Below are positions 17,164-25,768 of a stretch of 64,000 bases of DNA, piece after piece. A program made the position numbers and the translations under genes. The stretch is taken from positions 2,728,001 to 2,792,000 of the forward strand of contig NZ_CP077092.1 of NCBI RefSeq assembly GCF_014268585.2, in the 5' to 3' direction. The notes beneath the pieces are model-generated. The model was given only the letters and a program-made list of their open reading frames with translations, had not been told where the DNA came from and made no database searches. This DNA is from Pseudomonas iranensis (lineage in GTDB: Bacteria; Pseudomonadota; Gammaproteobacteria; Pseudomonadales; Pseudomonadaceae). Within the stretch, counting starts at the first letter, position 1. Each line of letters begins with the position of its first letter.

Positions 17164-18477
17164 ATGGATTGTTTAAAGGAAACACGTGTTGGCAATGTTC
17201 TATCGGGATGGAACCACTTGTCGGTAGTCGGGCCGATAAATGTGCAGAATACCGCCGGCGCGCGCGTTCAGCTGTCATCGGGCGAATGGCGCGATGATTA
17301 TATTATGGGCTGGGGATCCTGCCTGTTGGGGCACGATAGTCCGGTCATCAAAAACTCCATTCTCAAGGCACTGGAGCGGGGCTTTCTTCAGCAGTATGAG
17401 ACCGATGAACATCGTCTGTTGAGTGAGCGGTTCTGTGCGGTCGTCCCCTGCGCCGAAAAGTTGCGGCTGGTCAACTCCGGACTGGAAGCGACCATGTATG
17501 CGACGCGTATCGCCCGTGCCGTTACCGGTCGACGCATCATCATCAAGTTCGAAGGGCATTTTCATGGGCTTAATGACTCTTTGACCTGGAACGTGGATTC
17601 TTCACCGCGCTCTGGCGCGTTATTGGCGGGAAGAGAACTGGAACGTTTATCGGGCACTGTGGGAATTCCTGACGAATTCGGCAACTTGACGGTTTCGGTT
17701 TCATGGAATGATCTGGAAGCGCTGGAAAATGCTTTTGAAAAATACAAGGACGATGTGGCAGGGGTGATCCTGGAACCTGTTGCATTGAATATCGGATGCA
17801 TCAGGCCGGATGAAGGTTTTCTGCAAAATGTGCGTGCGCTGACCAGCCGTAAGGGTGCGCTGCTGATCTTCGACGAAGTGCTCACCGGTTTCCGCGCAAA
17901 CATTGGTGGTGCGCAAAAGGACTTCGGTGTCGTACCCGACATCGCCGCCTTCGGCAAGGCGTTCGGTTGCGGCATGCCGATCGCGGGTATTGCCGGTAAA
18001 GCCGAATACATGGACGTAATCGCACCACGCGGTCCTGTTCAGGTCAGCGGGACCAATACGGGGCGATACCTGTCCGTGTCCGCCGCACTTGCCGCCATCG
18101 AGCATTTGCAGGATGGAGCGGTGCACCGGCACATCGCCGCGCTGGAATCGCGCTTGAAGGCCGGGCTGAGGGACGTTTTCGATAAACACCACATACCCTG
18201 TCATATCGATGGATACGGCGGTCGAATCGGCGTCCACATCGGAACCTGCGAGCGTCCTCGAACCATGAGGGAGATAGAGCATTTCTACCCGATCGACTTT
18301 GCCCAGAAGTTGTTCGCCCTGCTATCCCGTGAGTACAACTTGTATGGCTTCTTGATGCCCCTCAGTTATTGCCCAGAGCCTGTCACCCTGAGTGCATCGC
18401 ATACGACTGAAATGTTGGCGGACGCCTGTGAGCGGCTGGATTCGGCACTCAAGAGGGTTCAGTACCATGCCAAATGA
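17164..18477 (+). CDS. Class III aminotransferase, glutamate-1-semialdehyde aminomutase-like
   Basis: 437 residues, PLP fold type I. Substrate and cofactor motifs are LVNSGLEATMYATRIARA (about 102-119), FEGHFHG (129-135), FDEVLTGFR (236-244) and the Schiff-base lysine K265 in AAFGKAFGCGMP. It resembles GSA aminomutase but is not the housekeeping hemL; such paralogs act in polysaccharide and natural-product pathways. The ATG at 17164 follows GGGAG; an in-frame ATG 43 codons earlier lies in the AT-rich leader. It is the first gene of a tight operon and overlaps the GNAT gene by 11 bases. Confidence 0.85.
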   Translation: MDCLKETRVGNVLSGWNHLSVVGPINVQNTAGARVQLSSGEWRDDYIMGWGSCLLGHDSPVIKNSILKALERGFLQQYETDEHRLLSERFCAVVPCAEKLRLVNSGLEATMYATRIARAVTGRRIIIKFEGHFHGLNDSLTWNVDSSPRSGALLAGRELERLSGTVGIPDEFGNLTVSVSWNDLEALENAFEKYKDDVAGVILEPVALNIGCIRPDEGFLQNVRALTSRKGALLIFDEVLTGFRANIGGAQKDFGVVPDIAAFGKAFGCGMPIAGIAGKAEYMDVIAPRGPVQVSGTNTGRYLSVSAALAAIEHLQDGAVHRHIAALESRLKAGLRDVFDKHHIPCHIDGYGGRIGVHIGTCERPRTMREIEHFYPIDFAQKLFALLSREYNLYGFLMPLSYCPEPVTLSASHTTEMLADACERLDSALKRVQYHAK

Positions 18478-18970
18478 ACCTGTTACGAAGATTCGCCTGC
18501 GGCGATTTGCAAAGGCTGACATGGAAGCTGTTCTGGGGTTGGTCGCCCAGATTGCCTCAGGCGAGGATCTTACCGAGTCTGCGGGTCAGCAATTTGCCGA
18601 TGAACTTGCCAATCCTCAATTTGAGGGGGGGCGATTTGTCGCCACCGTAGACGGACGGGTGATCGGGACGATGGGCTGCGCCGCAGGTCCGATCCCCTCG
18701 AAGTATGTCCTGTGGGCAGACTGGTTGATTGTTGATAGCCAATACCGTCGATACGGGGTGGCTTCGTTGTTATATGGCGAAATTGAAAAGTATGCTCTGG
18801 CAAATGAAAAGACATGGTTATGTCTGGATATAGGAAATATTGACAAAGAACGTGCAGCCTACCGTTTTCATTTACGCAATGGGTTTCAGATCGTCGGGCA
18901 GCTTCCCGATTACTGGGGAGAACTTGAACACCTGAACATCATGGCTAAATCTCTTATCTCAAAGGAATGA
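18467..18970 (+). CDS. GNAT-family N-acetyltransferase
   Basis: 167 residues starting MPNEPVTKIRLRRF. The GNAT core is visible: a beta-4 strand GGRFVATVDGRVIGTMGC, the acetyl-CoA loop QYRRYGVASLLYGEIEKYA (R/QxxGxG/A type), and a final part YRFHLRNGFQIVGQLPDYW. It probably acetylates an amine, perhaps one made by the aminotransferases of this operon. It overlaps the upstream gene by 11 bases and is followed after 6 bases by the nucleotidyltransferase gene. The acceptor substrate is not known. Confidence 0.82.
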   Translation: MPNEPVTKIRLRRFAKADMEAVLGLVAQIASGEDLTESAGQQFADELANPQFEGGRFVATVDGRVIGTMGCAAGPIPSKYVLWADWLIVDSQYRRYGVASLLYGEIEKYALANEKTWLCLDIGNIDKERAAYRFHLRNGFQIVGQLPDYWGELEHLNIMAKSLISKE

Positions 18971-18976
18971 ATAATC

Positions 18977-19459
18977 ATGGGCGTTTTAAGTGACATCACT
19001 GCATTGCAGGATGAGGCGGTTTATTGCCGCGAAAAAGGTTTGACTATCGGTCTTTGTCACGGCTGTTTCGACATTGTGCATCCTGGGCACCTTTATCATT
19101 TGCAACGTGCCAGAACAATGGTGGATCGATTGTTCGTGTCAGTTACCGCCGACCCATATGTCAATAAAGGAGCGGACCGGCCGGTATTCCCCGATCAAAA
19201 ACGCGCAGAGTTTCTTGCCTCTATTCGCTATTGCGATCATGTCATCGTAAATCACACACCCACTGCTGAATTGATGATCAAGACGCTACGTCCCAACCTC
19301 TATTTCAAGGGTGCGGATTACAGTGACGGGTCAGACGTGAGACTTCAGGCGGAGCGCGCACTGGTTGAAAGCGCAGGGGGGCGAATGATCTTGACGGACG
19401 ACAAGATATTCGACTCGACGTCCAGAATCGCCCGGCTCGTCATGTCCACGCACAGATGA
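18977..19459 (+). CDS. Cytidylyltransferase-like nucleotidyltransferase (RfaE/HldE C-domain type)
   Basis: 160 residues, single domain. The HxGH nucleotide-binding motif is H35-P-G-H38 in GCFDIVHPGHLYHL, followed by DRLFVSVTADPYVNKG and the NLYFKGADY motif seen in heptose adenylyltransferases. The family transfers a nucleoside monophosphate to a sugar phosphate or small alcohol phosphate. No heptose kinase or LPS genes are nearby, so it probably activates an intermediate of this operon. There are 13 bases to the HAD-SDR gene. Confidence 0.82.
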   Translation: MGVLSDITALQDEAVYCREKGLTIGLCHGCFDIVHPGHLYHLQRARTMVDRLFVSVTADPYVNKGADRPVFPDQKRAEFLASIRYCDHVIVNHTPTAELMIKTLRPNLYFKGADYSDGSDVRLQAERALVESAGGRMILTDDKIFDSTSRIARLVMSTHR

Positions 19460-19472
19460 CAGGTAAGCAATC

Positions 19473-21185
19473 ATGTCGAAACTTTTGCTGATTGACCTCG
19501 ACGGAACAATGATCGACACGCCGCATTTTCAAGCGTGGAGCAACGTCGCTCACAGACTTGCCGGCAAACAACTGACTCAGCGCGAATACATTGACCACAT
19601 TGCCGGACGTCCTCGCATGGAAGGCGCTTCACGATTGCTGGCGCTGATCACCGATGACATCGGTGCTCAAAGGAGCGGCTCGCTCAGCGCAGACGAACTG
19701 GCGCAGCACAAACAAAAGGAATTTCTACAGCTCTCCCAAGGCACTGAGCTGTTCGAGGACGCAAAGCGATTGCTGGAACGTATTGCACAAGCCGCACAGC
19801 CAGTGATGTTTTATACGGCGTCTCTGAATGCGCCGCAGTTGTTCGAGGCGGCTATCGAGCGCTCCAGTCTGCGGCAAGAATCCAGGTTATCGATTACCCG
19901 ACAGGCGCCCGGTCAGAGCCGCGAAGCGCTGATTCAACAATTGGTCGGAAGCCGCGATCCGCAGGATGTCGAGCTGATTGACGACAGTCCCTATGCAACG
20001 GATCTGGCCTGTGGCCTGGGGCTCCATGCCTGGCAGATCCGCCGGCATGATCTTGAACCCAAGGCTGCTCATCCACAGGCATCAATACTGTCATCGCTTG
20101 ATGAATACCCCCTGGCAAACCCATCCCAAGGAAGGACCATGAATAATCAATCCGCTGTTCTCGTTACAGGCGGTGCGGGCTACATTGGCTCGCGTCTGGT
20201 ACCAAAACTGCTGGCTGCCGGTTACCGGGTCCGGGTACTGGATGCGCTTTATTTCGGCAACGGCCTGGAGGGCGTGATGAACCATCCGGCACTGGAATTC
20301 ATAAAGGGCGATATTCGCGATCCGCTGCTCGTCGAGCAGTCGCTTCGGGGGATGCACACCGTTGTCCATCTTGCCGCAGTGGCCAATGATCCCAGTTTCA
20401 ATTCGGCACCCGAACTCGGCCAGTCCATCAATATCGATTGTCTGCCGCATCTCATGAGCAGTGCAAAGCGCCTTGGCTGCCGGCGCTTTATCTATGCATC
20501 CTCAGCCAGTGTCTACGGCGTCAATACAGAACCATTTGTCGATGAGCGCCAACCCTGCGTGCCCATCACCGACTACAACCGCTTCAAGGCTGACGGCGAA
20601 AAAATACTGTTCGGGCTCACTGATGCATCCTTTGAAACCGTCGCGGTTCGAGCCGCTACCGTGTGCGGCTGGTCGCCTCGCCAGCGCCTGGATCTGACCG
20701 TCAATATCCTTACCGCCAGTGCGCTGGCGCGCGGTGAAATTACCGTGTTCGGCGGCAGTCAATACCGCCCCAACGTGCATATCGGCGATCTGACCCGGCT
20801 GTATACGATGCTCGTGGAGCGCGAATCGCTGGACGAAGTCTGCGGAACCGCAATCAACGTCGGCTACGAAAACCACACGGTGACCGAGATAGCCGATCAG
20901 GTGAAACAGGTTGTCGATCGCTACTTCCTCGTCAACGTGCCGATCACCACTACCCGCAGCGATGATGTTCGGTCTTACCGTCTGGATTCGCGACGGGTGC
21001 AGGAGACACTGGGTTTCGAGTTCATCTATTCGATCAGGGATGCCATCGTGGAAATCTGCGAGCAATGGCAATCCGGGAACTTCAACGACAGTGACGATGT
21101 GTTATCCGACACCCGCTATCACAATGTGCGCAACATGATGCACAACGACTGGTCGTTCCAGCCGTCGGGGGACACGTCGTGCTGA
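19473..21185 (+). CDS. Fusion of a beta-phosphoglucomutase-like HAD domain and an NAD-dependent epimerase/dehydratase (SDR)
   Basis: 570 residues. The N-terminal ~210 residues are HAD: nucleophile motif LIDLDGTMID with the DxD pair, then HFQAWSNVAHRL and a GRPRMEGASRLL cap segment that looks like beta-phosphoglucomutase, and VELIDDSPYATDLA near 170. From residue 223 an extended SDR follows, with TGGAGYIGSR (232-241), a SSASVYG segment and catalytic DYNRFK. The junction has its own good start: AAGGAAGG then ATG at 20139, so a separate SDR of 348 residues could also be made. GH65 phosphorylase genes are often paired with beta-phosphoglucomutase, as here. It overlaps the next gene by 7 bases. 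Confidence 0.8.
   Translation: MSKLLLIDLDGTMIDTPHFQAWSNVAHRLAGKQLTQREYIDHIAGRPRMEGASRLLALITDDIGAQRSGSLSADELAQHKQKEFLQLSQGTELFEDAKRLLERIAQAAQPVMFYTASLNAPQLFEAAIERSSLRQESRLSITRQAPGQSREALIQQLVGSRDPQDVELIDDSPYATDLACGLGLHAWQIRRHDLEPKAAHPQASILSSLDEYPLANPSQGRTMNNQSAVLVTGGAGYIGSRLVPKLLAAGYRVRVLDALYFGNGLEGVMNHPALEFIKGDIRDPLLVEQSLRGMHTVVHLAAVANDPSFNSAPELGQSINIDCLPHLMSSAKRLGCRRFIYASSASVYGVNTEPFVDERQPCVPITDYNRFKADGEKILFGLTDASFETVAVRAATVCGWSPRQRLDLTVNILTASALARGEITVFGGSQYRPNVHIGDLTRLYTMLVERESLDEVCGTAINVGYENHTVTEIADQVKQVVDRYFLVNVPITTTRSDDVRSYRLDSRRVQETLGFEFIYSIRDAIVEICEQWQSGNFNDSDDVLSDTRYHNVRNMMHNDWSFQPSGDTSC
20128..20141 (+). promoter_or_regulatory. Internal ribosome-binding site and start at the HAD-SDR junction
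   Basis: AAGGAAGGACC directly precedes an in-frame ATG at 20139, exactly where the SDR domain begins. A strong Shine-Dalgarno inside a coding region at a domain boundary suggests that the SDR can be translated separately or that two genes became fused by loss of a stop codon. Confidence 0.55.
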
Positions 21186-23443
21186 CCATCGCTTATGGAG
21201 AGGAGTGCGAGGATATCGTCGGTATCGAGCCGCGGACATCGTCCTTCGCAGCCTGCGTGGCAATGCTGGCCAATCCCTTGATCGGCGTGCGCCCGCATGT
21301 GCCCAGTGCCTCGCCGCGCACACGGCGCACGCAACTGCTCTGCGCGGGGGTCTATGCAGCCGGGGTCGGCGTTTCGCGGGAGATCATTTCTTTGCCAGCG
21401 CCGGCAGTCCTGCGCCTCTACGATGTGGACACGGGCGAACCTCTCGAGCCATCAGGCGATGGACCGGCGGTGGTGTTGGCAATGGATCAGGCGACAGTCA
21501 GCAGCCGCGAGCTGTTCCAACTGCGGGGCGTCCGTTATGAGCTGACGATTGATCAGTTCATTGATGCCCCTGATGACAGCGCCGTGTCGACCCGCATCAG
21601 TCTGACTCGACTGGGCGAGCCGACCGGTGCGCACCGATTGCGACTGGATTACGGCGTGGATGGCAGTGCCGAGAATGAATACCTGGGCACCAGTGACTGG
21701 CTGACCGCCCGACATTACCGTTTTGGGCAAAGTGTTGTCGATCGAACGGCCTTCACTGTGGATGTCGATGCCGCGGAGTATCGGCTGCGCTACGACGTAC
21801 GTGTCGAACAGTCCGGTTCAGCGGCGAGTTCCGTTGTCTGCTGGCGACACGGCCTGCAGGGTTGTATTGCTTCCGTCACCATGGATTTCGACTCGGTGCT
21901 GCAGCATCGCATCGCCACGCATTGGCGGGTTGCAATCGATGGCGAGCACAGTATGCCCGACGCGCTTTCTGGCGACTTCGATGTGACCCATATCCAGAGC
22001 AGCCATCTTGACCGATGGAGCAGGATCTGGAGCGAGCATGACGTCACTGTTCAAACCGCGCAGAGACGTACCGATCTGGGCATCAAATACGCGATGTTTC
22101 AATTGCTGCAGCACGGCGTGGGAGTCGTGCCCCCCGAGCGGGGAACGCTCTCGCCGGCGCGCGGCCTGACCAGCACATATCACTCCGGAGCGACGTTCTT
22201 CGATACCGAACTGCACAAGTGCATGTTCTGGCTCTGGAACGAACCCGGCGTCGCCAGGGCGTTGATTGACTATCGCTACCACCGTCTGGAACAAGCGCGG
22301 GAGTTTGCTCGGGCCAGTGGCTATGAGGGAGCGCGTTTTCCGGAAGCAGCCAATGATCGAGGGCGGGAAAATGGTCCCCATTATGTGCTGGCGTATCCCG
22401 AACAGGACATTCGACGAGAGTGGAGTGTCCATGAGGTGCTCCACATTTCGGCAGACGTTTGCTATGCCGTGAACAAATACTGGAAGGTCACCGGTGACGA
22501 TGCGTTCATGGTTTCTCGCGGCTTTGAAATGCTGCTCGAGTGCGCCCGTTTCGCCGCGTCCGTGTTCAAGTGGTCCGAGAGTCGGCAGGCGTATGTCGTT
22601 GAATCGGTCATGGGGCCGGACGAATACCACTATCATGTGGATAACAGCTTTTTTACCAATTACATGCTGCGCTGGTGTCTCCGGTCAGCGCTTTCCCTGT
22701 GCGACCGGCCGGGGTTTCCGGAATTGCCCGAGGCACAGTCCAGGCGCTGGCAGTCGATAGCCGATAACGTCTTTCTGCCCTGGATCATTGTGGGTGGGGT
22801 GGTCATTCCTGAAGAGTTTGAGGGTTATGCCGCCTTACCTGACACGCAGCTGCGGTCCGACAAAAAGCGTGGGCCGCAGTTTGCGGACGAGGCCGAACGG
22901 GAGAACGCAGAGAATCTGCAGAATTTTGCGTCGCAGGTGGTCAAACAGGCGGACATCGTGTTGTTGATGTCGATGTTTCCAGAAGATTTTTCAACGGACG
23001 TGAAACGCGCAGCGTTCCAATATTATGAACCGCGTACGGTGCATGAATCGTCATTGAGCTACGGGCCGCACGCGGTTGTCGCCGCGCACTTGGGCAAGAC
23101 GTCGATCAGTGCCGATTTCATTGCTCGGGCCAGCCGCTACAACCTGGATTTCACCCCGCTCGACGACTACAGCAATGGCCTGCATCTTTCCGCCTATGCC
23201 GGAGCCTGGCAGGGCTTGGTGGAAGGGCTGGCAGGACTTGATCTCATTGCGGACCAACTGGCCTTCCGCCCGAGGTTGCCCGCCGATTGGGATGCCTACC
23301 ACTTCACCCTTGAGTTTCGGGGCCGCCGTCTGCGCATTTGCGTAATCGGAGACGATGAGCTGGAAATCCGCGAGGGCGGCCGGCAGTTGCCAACCGAACG
23401 TGGCCAGGATGGATATATATGCCTCAAGGAGGGGCACCGATGA
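21179..23443 (+). CDS. Glycoside hydrolase family 65 protein (disaccharide phosphorylase-like)
   Basis: 754 residues, the normal length for GH65. An N-terminal beta-sandwich is followed by an (alpha/alpha)6 barrel with TYHSGATFFDTELHKCMFW, the FPEAANDRGRE segment, the proposed catalytic Glu482 in MGPDEYHYHVDNSFFTN, and the phosphate-region motif PRTVHESSLSYGPHAVVA. Members are phosphorylases of maltose, trehalose, kojibiose or nigerose and release or use beta-glucose 1-phosphate; the linkage cannot be told here. The start is a GTG at 21179 inside the previous gene's last codons, with GGGG upstream. It overlaps the MFS gene by 4 bases. Confidence 0.87.
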   Translation: MLTIAYGEECEDIVGIEPRTSSFAACVAMLANPLIGVRPHVPSASPRTRRTQLLCAGVYAAGVGVSREIISLPAPAVLRLYDVDTGEPLEPSGDGPAVVLAMDQATVSSRELFQLRGVRYELTIDQFIDAPDDSAVSTRISLTRLGEPTGAHRLRLDYGVDGSAENEYLGTSDWLTARHYRFGQSVVDRTAFTVDVDAAEYRLRYDVRVEQSGSAASSVVCWRHGLQGCIASVTMDFDSVLQHRIATHWRVAIDGEHSMPDALSGDFDVTHIQSSHLDRWSRIWSEHDVTVQTAQRRTDLGIKYAMFQLLQHGVGVVPPERGTLSPARGLTSTYHSGATFFDTELHKCMFWLWNEPGVARALIDYRYHRLEQAREFARASGYEGARFPEAANDRGRENGPHYVLAYPEQDIRREWSVHEVLHISADVCYAVNKYWKVTGDDAFMVSRGFEMLLECARFAASVFKWSESRQAYVVESVMGPDEYHYHVDNSFFTNYMLRWCLRSALSLCDRPGFPELPEAQSRRWQSIADNVFLPWIIVGGVVIPEEFEGYAALPDTQLRSDKKRGPQFADEAERENAENLQNFASQVVKQADIVLLMSMFPEDFSTDVKRAAFQYYEPRTVHESSLSYGPHAVVAAHLGKTSISADFIARASRYNLDFTPLDDYSNGLHLSAYAGAWQGLVEGLAGLDLIADQLAFRPRLPADWDAYHFTLEFRGRRLRICVIGDDELEIREGGRQLPTERGQDGYICLKEGHR

Positions 23444-24681
23444 TTTCTATCAAAGAACGCTTATCCCCCTATAACGATGCGCTGCGAGTCTTGCCTTTTC
23501 GCAAGTTGCTGATCGGCCAGGGCCTGTCGATGGCCGGCGACGCCATCTGTCTGGCGGCGCTGCCGATAGCGCTGATACGGGACGGTTTTGGTGGTGATGT
23601 GTTTGGCTTCATCATGGCCGCAGTCGGAATCGGAACCGTCGTCGGTGCTCTGGCCGGCGGCATGCTGGCGGATCGCAAGTCGCCTCGACAGGTGCTCATC
23701 TACACCGATACGGCCCGAGGCATGGCGCAGCTTGCGGCCGTCGCACTGCTTCTGACCGGTGCGCCTTGGGGCTGGCTGGTGCTGGCCTATCTGATCTTCG
23801 GCATCGGCATCGGCGTTTCTCGGCCCTGCGCTCAGGTGCTGCTGGTCAGCCTGTTACCCAAAAAGGCGCTGGTCGCGGGCAACGGCGCGATGAACTTTAT
23901 CGATAACCTGGTCGCCATTCTGTTTCCGGCGACGTTGGGCGTGTTCATCATCTTGTGGGATCCGGTCTGGGGGATACTGATCGATGGCTTGACCTTCTTC
24001 GGCGCGGCGATTTACACCGCTCAGTTACCGAATGTCGGCCGTCATGAATCCGAAGAAGAGTTCTCCCTGCGCGAGGCGTTCAAGGGCATCACCGTGGTCA
24101 GCCGTAACGCCACGCTGCTGCTGGGGTTTGCGGCGACGCTGGTGGTGAACGTGCTGTGTTTTCCGATTTTTCTGGTCGTTGCACCCTACGCGATCAGTCT
24201 TCGTTTCAGCGAAGAAATGTGGGGATATTGCCTGGCAGCATCAGGGTTCGGCGCTTGTCTCGGATCGGTTGTCACCGTGCTTGCCTCGGGGCACGAACGC
24301 CTGGTCGGGCTTGCGGTGGTATGCGGGTTGTTCCTGGCCGGAGCGATGGCGTTACTCGGGCTGGGAACGGCGGCATGGATGGCTGTTCTGGGGGCGACGT
24401 TCGTCGGTATCGTCGAAGCGTCCTGGCTCACCGGCTGGGCAACCGCCATGCAAACACTGTCGCCCGAAAAGGATCTGGGCAAAGTCGTGGCGGTGGATAC
24501 CTTTGTCACCAGCGGTGTGCACCCGTTCATTTATCTGGGCAGCGGCGTAGTCGGCGGGATGATCGGCTATTCCCAGACGCTTGCGTTGACCGCCGTCATC
24601 AGCGCGGTTGGCACTCTGCTGATCGTCCTGACGTCCATCATGTTCATGCCAGGGAGTGCGCGTAATGATCAAGTGCAATAA
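23440..24681 (+). CDS. MFS transporter
   Basis: 413 residues with about 12 membrane helices. The loop 2-3 motif GGMLADRKSPRQV is a typical MFS signature. The fold and order resemble drug or metabolite exporters of the MFS_3 (enterobactin exporter EntS) kind. The start is the ATG at 23440 overlapping the GH65 stop (ATGA), with AAGGAGGGG 6 bases upstream. Its place inside the operon suggests export of the product or import of its disaccharide substrate; export is favoured by family resemblance. It overlaps the next gene by 17 bases. Confidence 0.85.
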   Translation: MISIKERLSPYNDALRVLPFRKLLIGQGLSMAGDAICLAALPIALIRDGFGGDVFGFIMAAVGIGTVVGALAGGMLADRKSPRQVLIYTDTARGMAQLAAVALLLTGAPWGWLVLAYLIFGIGIGVSRPCAQVLLVSLLPKKALVAGNGAMNFIDNLVAILFPATLGVFIILWDPVWGILIDGLTFFGAAIYTAQLPNVGRHESEEEFSLREAFKGITVVSRNATLLLGFAATLVVNVLCFPIFLVVAPYAISLRFSEEMWGYCLAASGFGACLGSVVTVLASGHERLVGLAVVCGLFLAGAMALLGLGTAAWMAVLGATFVGIVEASWLTGWATAMQTLSPEKDLGKVVAVDTFVTSGVHPFIYLGSGVVGGMIGYSQTLALTAVISAVGTLLIVLTSIMFMPGSARNDQVQ

Positions 24682-25768
24682 CGTACAGGAACAGGCTCAG
24701 GATCTCTGTGGCGAGATCTTTGAACGCTGGCGGGAGCTGTTGCAATCGGGCGAGTTCATTCTCGGCGATCAGGTTCTGGCGTTCGAGTCATGGATGTCGG
24801 ATCGTTGTGGCGGCGCGCACGCCGTTGCCCTCAATTCAGGCACGGATGCGCTGTTTCTGGCATTGCGCGCGCTCGATATCGGCCCCGGTGACGAGGTGAT
24901 CACCTGCGCCAATACCTTTGTTGCCACAGTCGGAGCCATTGTTGCTGTTGGTGCCCGGCCGATCCTGGCGGATGTGGGTGACGATGAACTCCTGAGCGTC
25001 GAGACGATTGCGCCACTTGTGACTGATCGGACCAAAGCCGTGATTCCTGTCTATCTGCGCGGACGCCCTCTGGATATCGACCCAATCATCGACCTGTGCC
25101 GCTCGCGCGGGGTTGCCGTGATCGAGGATTGCGCTCAGGCGATCGGCACTACGATCGATGGCCGGCAAGTCGGCACTCGCGCTGATGCGTCAGCGTTTTC
25201 CATGCATCCGTTGAAGACGCTCGGTGGTCTGGGTGACGGTGGGATGCTGGTGACTCGCGATCCGGGAATTGCCGAATACGCGCGGATTGCACGCAATCAC
25301 GGCCTGGAAAACCGTAACGAATCGATCCGGTTCGGCATCAACTCCAGACTCGACTCGTTGCAGGCAGCAGCACTCAACATCAAAGCGCAGTATCTGGATC
25401 AGTGGCTGAAGCGACGCGTGGAAATTGCCGCGTTCTATGATGACGTCCTCTCTACAACCCGCACGGGCGCTGACCTGGGGCGCGGCAAACCGGGAAATGC
25501 CTACTATCACTATGTCGTGCAATCCACGCATCGTGACGAGTTGCAGGCTTATCTGGCAGAGCACGATGTGCAAGCGGCCATTCATTATCCGGTGCCCATT
25601 CATTGGCAGAAGGCATGGTTGAGCAGTCAGCCGCGCATTGCGTTGCCCACAACCGAACGCCTGTCCCGGCAAATGATCACACTTCCTTGCCACCATCATT
25701 TGTCGGATGGCGACGTGGAAAAGGTCGTCACGCTGATCAAGCAATTTGAACGCGCGGTGAGGTGGTGA
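24665..25768 (+). CDS. DegT/DnrJ/EryC1/StrS aminotransferase
   Basis: 367 residues, PLP-dependent sugar-aminotransferase family. Motifs: [15 protein letters not shown] (57-71), [11 protein letters not shown] (75-85), [10 protein letters not shown] (152-161), and the PLP lysine K184 in [15 protein letters not shown]. Members transfer an amino group from glutamate or glutamine to keto-sugars or keto-cyclitols. The ATG at 24665 has AGGGAG at 24651-24656; a GTG at 24656 is also in frame. It is the second aminotransferase of the operon, which suggests a diamino product or two separate amination steps. It overlaps the next gene by 4 bases. Confidence 0.88.
   Translation: MIKCNNVQEQAQDLCGEIFERWRELLQSGEFILGDQVLAFESWMSDRCGGAHAVALNSGTDALFLALRALDIGPGDEVITCANTFVATVGAIVAVGARPILADVGDDELLSVETIAPLVTDRTKAVIPVYLRGRPLDIDPIIDLCRSRGVAVIEDCAQAIGTTIDGRQVGTRADASAFSMHPLKTLGGLGDGGMLVTRDPGIAEYARIARNHGLENRNESIRFGINSRLDSLQAAALNIKAQYLDQWLKRRVEIAAFYDDVLSTTRTGADLGRGKPGNAYYHYVVQSTHRDELQAYLAEHDVQAAIHYPVPIHWQKAWLSSQPRIALPTTERLSRQMITLPCHHHLSDGDVEKVVTLIKQFERAVRW

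Noticed and set aside
17164..18477. Housekeeping hemL (heme synthesis) for the class III aminotransferase
   Set aside because: Its operon contains no tetrapyrrole genes and the sequence departs from the strongly conserved HemL pattern; it is a paralog in a biosynthetic operon.
18977..19459. HldE for LPS heptose synthesis
   Set aside because: The kinase half is missing and no LPS core genes are near; the nucleotidyltransferase is a stand-alone relative.
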